Shown here piece by piece: positions 6,164-8,655 of a stretch of DNA of 8,655 nt (positions are counted from its first letter, which is position 1; each line of letters begins with the position of its first letter). The DNA comes from an uncultured Rhodospirillaceae bacterium (GTDB lineage Bacteria; Pseudomonadota; Alphaproteobacteria; Rhodospirillales; Casp-alpha2), in contig CAJWVP010000109.1 of NCBI GenBank assembly GCA_913048145.1, positions 1-8,655 on the forward strand. Direction: 5' to 3'. Both the position numbers and the translations under genes were made by a program. The notes beneath the pieces are model-generated. The model saw nothing but the letters and a program-made list of their open reading frames with translations, was not told the origin of the DNA and searched no databases.

Positions 6164-6946
6164 ATGGTCGTGCAGATTAACCCTCGTCAGCAGCAAATCA
6201 TGGACCGGGCCCAGCAATCAGGCTTCGTCGCAATTGAGTCTCTCTCCCGCGAGTTTGGTGTTACGTCCCAGACCATTCGCCGCGACATCAATCACCTTTG
6301 CGGGTTGGGCATGTTACTCCGCTATCACGGCGGCGCTGGGCTGCCGACAAGTGCCAAAAACATTGCTTACGTCGCACGACGCGATCACCTGTTGTCCGAA
6401 AAGCAAAGCATCGCAGCTTTGGCCGCTGCGCAAATTCCTGATCATTCATCACTTTTTATAAACATCGGCACTACAAATGAGGAAGTCGCCCGTGCCCTAA
6501 TGGCGCATCACGGCTTGCGAATTATCACGAACAATCTCAATGTTGCGCATTTAATGAGCGCCAAGCAGGACTTTGAAGTGATCGTCGCGAGCGGCGTCGT
6601 CCGCAGTCAGGATCGCGGAGTGGTCGGTGAAGCGACCATGGACTTTATCTCACAGTTTATCGTCGACTACGGGATCATTGGCATCAGCGGAATCGATATG
6701 GACGGTACGCTTTTGGATTTTGATTACCGAGAGGTCAAGGTGTCCCAAACCATCATCAAGCATTCACGCCGCATCTTCCTGGTTACCGACCATTCCAAAT
6801 TTGGTCGAAACGCCATGGTGCGTCTCGGCAACATTTCCAAGATTTCGGCACTGTTCACCGACCAATCCCCACCCCCAGAAATAATCGAGATCGCCACGGG
6901 GTCAGGCACTGAAATTCACCTCCCCAGAACCCACCTGACCTCCTGA
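6164..6946 (+). CDS. glpR: GlpR, DeoR-family glycerol-3-phosphate regulon repressor
   Basis: A 260-residue cytoplasmic DNA-binding repressor. Residues about 7-60 form the DeoR winged helix-turn-helix, with recognition helix SQTIRRDINHL (35-45) followed by RYHGGAGLP (53-61). The sensor domain carries INIGTTNEEVA (99-109), ITNNLNVA (121-128), GEATMDFISQF (155-165), GISGIDMDGTLLDFDYREV (173-191) and DHSKFGRNAMV (209-219). These long stretches match E. coli GlpR closely, including the phospho-sugar-binding loops, so this is assigned to GlpR and not merely to the wider family; the expected inducer is glycerol-3-phosphate. A GGAAG ribosome site lies 6 nt before the ATG. It is divergent from phnD and 97 nt ahead of glpD in the same direction. 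It probably represses glpD and itself, and by position could also control the phn-type importer; the last point is inference. Confidence 0.93.
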   Translation: MVVQINPRQQQIMDRAQQSGFVAIESLSREFGVTSQTIRRDINHLCGLGMLLRYHGGAGLPTSAKNIAYVARRDHLLSEKQSIAALAAAQIPDHSSLFINIGTTNEEVARALMAHHGLRIITNNLNVAHLMSAKQDFEVIVASGVVRSQDRGVVGEATMDFISQFIVDYGIIGISGIDMDGTLLDFDYREVKVSQTIIKHSRRIFLVTDHSKFGRNAMVRLGNISKISALFTDQSPPPEIIEIATGSGTEIHLPRTHLTS

Positions 6947-6976
6947 ATTACCGGACTGGAAGTTTCTTAGCTGGTC

Positions 6977-7006
6977 TTGTGTTTTGTCGTGTTATATTCA
7001 TATTAT
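6977..7006 (+). promoter_or_regulatory. glpD: Candidate glpD promoter
   Basis: TTGTGT (6977-6982) and TATTAT (7001-7006, five of six to TATAAT) are separated by 18 bp, giving a predicted start near 7013. An overlapping alternative is TTGTCG (6984-6989) with TACACT (7007-7012) at 17 bp. Either places the start at the edge of the palindrome that follows. No terminator is visible after glpR, so read-through into glpD is also possible. Confidence 0.4.
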
Positions 7007-7022
7007 TACACTTTATATTCAT
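6992..7022. repeat. Direct repeat TTATATTCAT, two copies 21 bp apart
   Basis: TTATATTCAT occurs exactly at 6992-7001 and 7013-7022, start to start 21 bp, about two helical turns. The second copy contains the left arm of the palindrome before glpD. The same-face spacing suggests an extra binding site for the same regulator. Confidence 0.55.
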
Positions 7023-7032
7023 TTATGAATAT
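7015..7032. promoter_or_regulatory. Palindrome ATATTCATTTATGAATAT upstream of glpD, probable GlpR operator
   Basis: An exact 8-bp inverted repeat with a 2-nt spacer, ending 1 nt before the AAAGGA ribosome site of glpD and covering the region just after the predicted transcription start. Its layout (two 8-10 nt half-sites, centre AT-rich) resembles E. coli GlpR operators with TTCG replaced by TTCA. The position fits repression of glpD by the adjacent glpR product. Confidence 0.6.
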
Positions 7033-7043
7033 TAAAGGACCTA

Positions 7044-8552
7044 ATGATCATGCCTCATGACAGGGCGTATGATCTCTGTGTCATCGGCGGCGGCATCAAT
7101 GGTTCGGGGATTGCCTGCGATGCGGCCGGTCGCGGACTTAGCGTTGCCCTTTGTGAGCAGGGTGATTTGGCTGGACAGACGTCTTCCGCGAGTTCGAAAA
7201 TGATCCACGGCGGCCTTCGTTATTTAGAAAACATGGAGTTCCGGCTGGTTCAAGAGGCGTTGCAAGAACGCGAGGTGCTGATGCGAAATGCGCCGCATTT
7301 GATCGACCCTTTGCGTCTGATCCTGCCGCACGCGCCGGGCCACAGACCAGCATGGATGATCCGCGCCGGCTTATTTTTATACGATTACCTCGGCACACGG
7401 CAGAAACTGCCGAGAAGCGAACGCTTCTGCCTGGCCAACCATCCCGCAGGTAAGGTCTTAAACCCGGTATTTAAATCCGCTTTCGCCTACTCCGATTGCC
7501 GCGTTGACGATTCGCGGCTCGTTATCGCAAACGCCCTGACGGCTCGGGGTAATGGTGCCAATATTCTGACCCGTCACCGTATGGAGCGGGCAGAAAGCCG
7601 GAATGGCCGATGGCACATCACGCTATGCAGAGTGGAGAATGGTGATCTGGTCAAGCTTACAGCGCGCGCCCTGGTCAACGCCTCCGGCACCGCCGTTGAG
7701 ACTGTCCTGAATGCGGCAACAACACCTCGCAACAAAACCCGCGTTCGAATGGTCAAGGGTAGCCATATTGTCGTCCCTCGGGTCTTTGAAGGGTCGGAAG
7801 CCTTCTTGCTTCAGAACCCAGACGGCCGAGTTATTTTCGTCATCCCCTTTGAACGGCACTTCTCCATGATTGGCACTACGGATATCCCCGTCGAAACCCC
7901 GGAAAACGGCTGGGCTATCAACGCCGCGGAAACCATCTATTTGTGCGAATCCGTAAACAGGTATTTTCAATCACAGATTTCACCGGATGACGTTACCTGG
8001 TCTTTCTCCGGTGTGCGGTCCTTATTCGATGATGGCGAAGATGATCCTTCAGCCGTGACCCGCGATTACGTCCTTGAGTTGGAAGCCTCCCCAAATACCC
8101 CACCTGTGCTCTCCGTGTTTGGCGGCAAGATCACGACCTATCGGCGACTTGCGGAAGCCGCAATGGATAAGCTCAGGCCGCATTTTCCGGGCCTTGGCTG
8201 CGCCTGGACGGCCTATCAACCGCTGGCCGGAGGCGATTTCATCGCGGCGGACAAAAAAGCCCTTTCCAATACCTTAAAGTTAGCTTACCCAAAAATTCCC
8301 GACTACTTGTTACAAGCGTTGGCGTGTCGTCACGGGGGATGTGCAGCCCGGGTCCTCGACAATGCGCGTAAGATCGAAGACCTGGGTCCAGATTTCGGCG
8401 GTGGCCTGACCGGCCGCGAAGTAGATTATCTGATGACAGAGGAATGGGCTGAAACGCCCGACGATATCCTTTGGCGGCGGACTAAGGCCGGCCTCCATAT
8501 GGACGCCGCGGGGCGCCAAAGGCTTGAAGAATATATGGCAACTCGAACCTAG
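7044..8552 (+). CDS. glpD: Aerobic glycerol-3-phosphate dehydrogenase GlpD
   Basis: A 502-residue FAD enzyme that oxidises sn-glycerol-3-phosphate to dihydroxyacetone phosphate and passes electrons to quinone at the cytoplasmic membrane. The FAD-binding motif GGGINGSG is at 15-22, followed by SSASSKMIHGGLRYLE (47-62), which contains H55, R59 and Y60, matching E. coli H50, R54 and Y55. Further landmarks are YSDCRVDDSRLV (149-160), KGSHIVVPRV (238-247), IGTTD (276-280), SGVRSL with R325, TRDY with R340 and FGGKITTYRRLAE with K362; the substrate-contacting arginines and lysine of E. coli GlpD are all kept. The length equals that of E. coli GlpD (501). AAAGGA lies 4 nt before the ATG at 7044; an in-frame ATG at 7050 is an equally plausible start. 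Preceded by a probable GlpR operator. No glycerol kinase gene is adjacent in the window. Confidence 0.97.
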   Translation: MIMPHDRAYDLCVIGGGINGSGIACDAAGRGLSVALCEQGDLAGQTSSASSKMIHGGLRYLENMEFRLVQEALQEREVLMRNAPHLIDPLRLILPHAPGHRPAWMIRAGLFLYDYLGTRQKLPRSERFCLANHPAGKVLNPVFKSAFAYSDCRVDDSRLVIANALTARGNGANILTRHRMERAESRNGRWHITLCRVENGDLVKLTARALVNASGTAVETVLNAATTPRNKTRVRMVKGSHIVVPRVFEGSEAFLLQNPDGRVIFVIPFERHFSMIGTTDIPVETPENGWAINAAETIYLCESVNRYFQSQISPDDVTWSFSGVRSLFDDGEDDPSAVTRDYVLELEASPNTPPVLSVFGGKITTYRRLAEAAMDKLRPHFPGLGCAWTAYQPLAGGDFIAADKKALSNTLKLAYPKIPDYLLQALACRHGGCAARVLDNARKIEDLGPDFGGGLTGREVDYLMTEEWAETPDDILWRRTKAGLHMDAAGRQRLEEYMATRT

Positions 8553-8634
8553 GTCACAGGCTAATACCGTAACGAGACCGTAGTAGGGATTGGAAATCCA
8601 GCGAAAACGCACCATATTGGGAGGGGTTAATCAA
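8553..8634. other. Gap after glpD with a small hairpin and a strong ribosome binding site
   Basis: No terminator is seen after glpD. A small hairpin GGATT-GGA-AATCC (8588-8600) lacks a T tract. A strong purine-rich site GGGAGGGG (8619-8626) ends 8 nt before the TTG at 8635, implying translation of a downstream gene probably in the same operon as glpD. Confidence 0.5.
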
Positions 8635-8655
8635 TTGGTTAGAATTGCTCATGTT
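8635..8655 (+). CDS. First seven codons of a downstream gene, possibly a metallophosphoesterase
   Basis: Only the start is in the window. From the TTG at 8635 the frame reads MVRIAHV to the window edge, and it is preceded at 8 nt by GGGAGGGG. The short hydrophobic strand followed by AH and V is how many calcineurin-like metallophosphoesterases begin (pattern xRIAHxSDxH, the first metal-binding Asp coming next), including glycerophosphodiesterases of the GpdQ class. Seven residues cannot prove this; an unrelated protein with a beta-strand start is possible. An ATG at 8651 in another frame lies too far from the ribosome site. Coordinate 8655 is the window edge. Confidence 0.35.

Noticed and set aside
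8588..8600. Hairpin after glpD as a terminator
   Set aside because: Five base pairs only and no T tract; the following strong ribosome site suggests transcription continues.

Overview
The window reads as an alphaproteobacterial chromosome segment of moderate GC content, probably Rhodospirillales-like. This rests on the gene order gpmI followed by an EnvC-type murein hydrolase activator, on the look of the encoded proteins, and on ordinary Shine-Dalgarno spacing. No RNA gene, insertion sequence, CRISPR array or sign of gene decay was seen.

Left part (1-2258, minus strand): the 5' part of an envC-like gene, cut by the window edge, lies one nucleotide downstream of gpmI, a complete cofactor-independent phosphoglycerate mutase. 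This is core housekeeping DNA.

Middle part (2328-5924, minus strand): a complete four-gene ABC importer of the phosphonate/phosphate-ester class in the order phnD (periplasmic binding protein), phnC (ATPase), phnE1, phnE2 (two different permeases). The last three are packed within 1-10 nt of each other. A strong hairpin followed by a T-rich stretch separates phnD from phnC and probably lowers expression of the membrane genes relative to the binding protein.

Right part (6164-8655, plus strand): a glpR repressor gene very like E. coli GlpR, then glpD, a full-length aerobic glycerol-3-phosphate dehydrogenase. At the extreme edge are the first seven codons of a further gene whose start (MVRIAHV) looks like a metallophosphoesterase. 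The 239-bp divergent region between phnD and glpR carries promoter-like elements for both directions, inverted and direct TTCGT/ACGAA repeats that could be GlpR sites, and a Pho-box-like direct repeat pointing toward phnD. A perfect 8-bp palindrome sits directly upstream of the glpD ribosome binding site.

Taken together, the most interesting reading is that the importer annotated by homology as a phosphonate transporter is wired to glycerol-3-phosphate metabolism. A Phn-type ABC system would bring in a glycerol phosphate compound (glycerol-3-phosphate, a glycerophosphodiester, or a glycerol phosphonate/phosphite ester). The edge gene might hydrolyse it, GlpD would oxidise the glycerol-3-phosphate to dihydroxyacetone phosphate, and GlpR would sense it. 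No glpK, glpF, ugp or C-P lyase gene is in the window. This is an inference from context and partial sequence.
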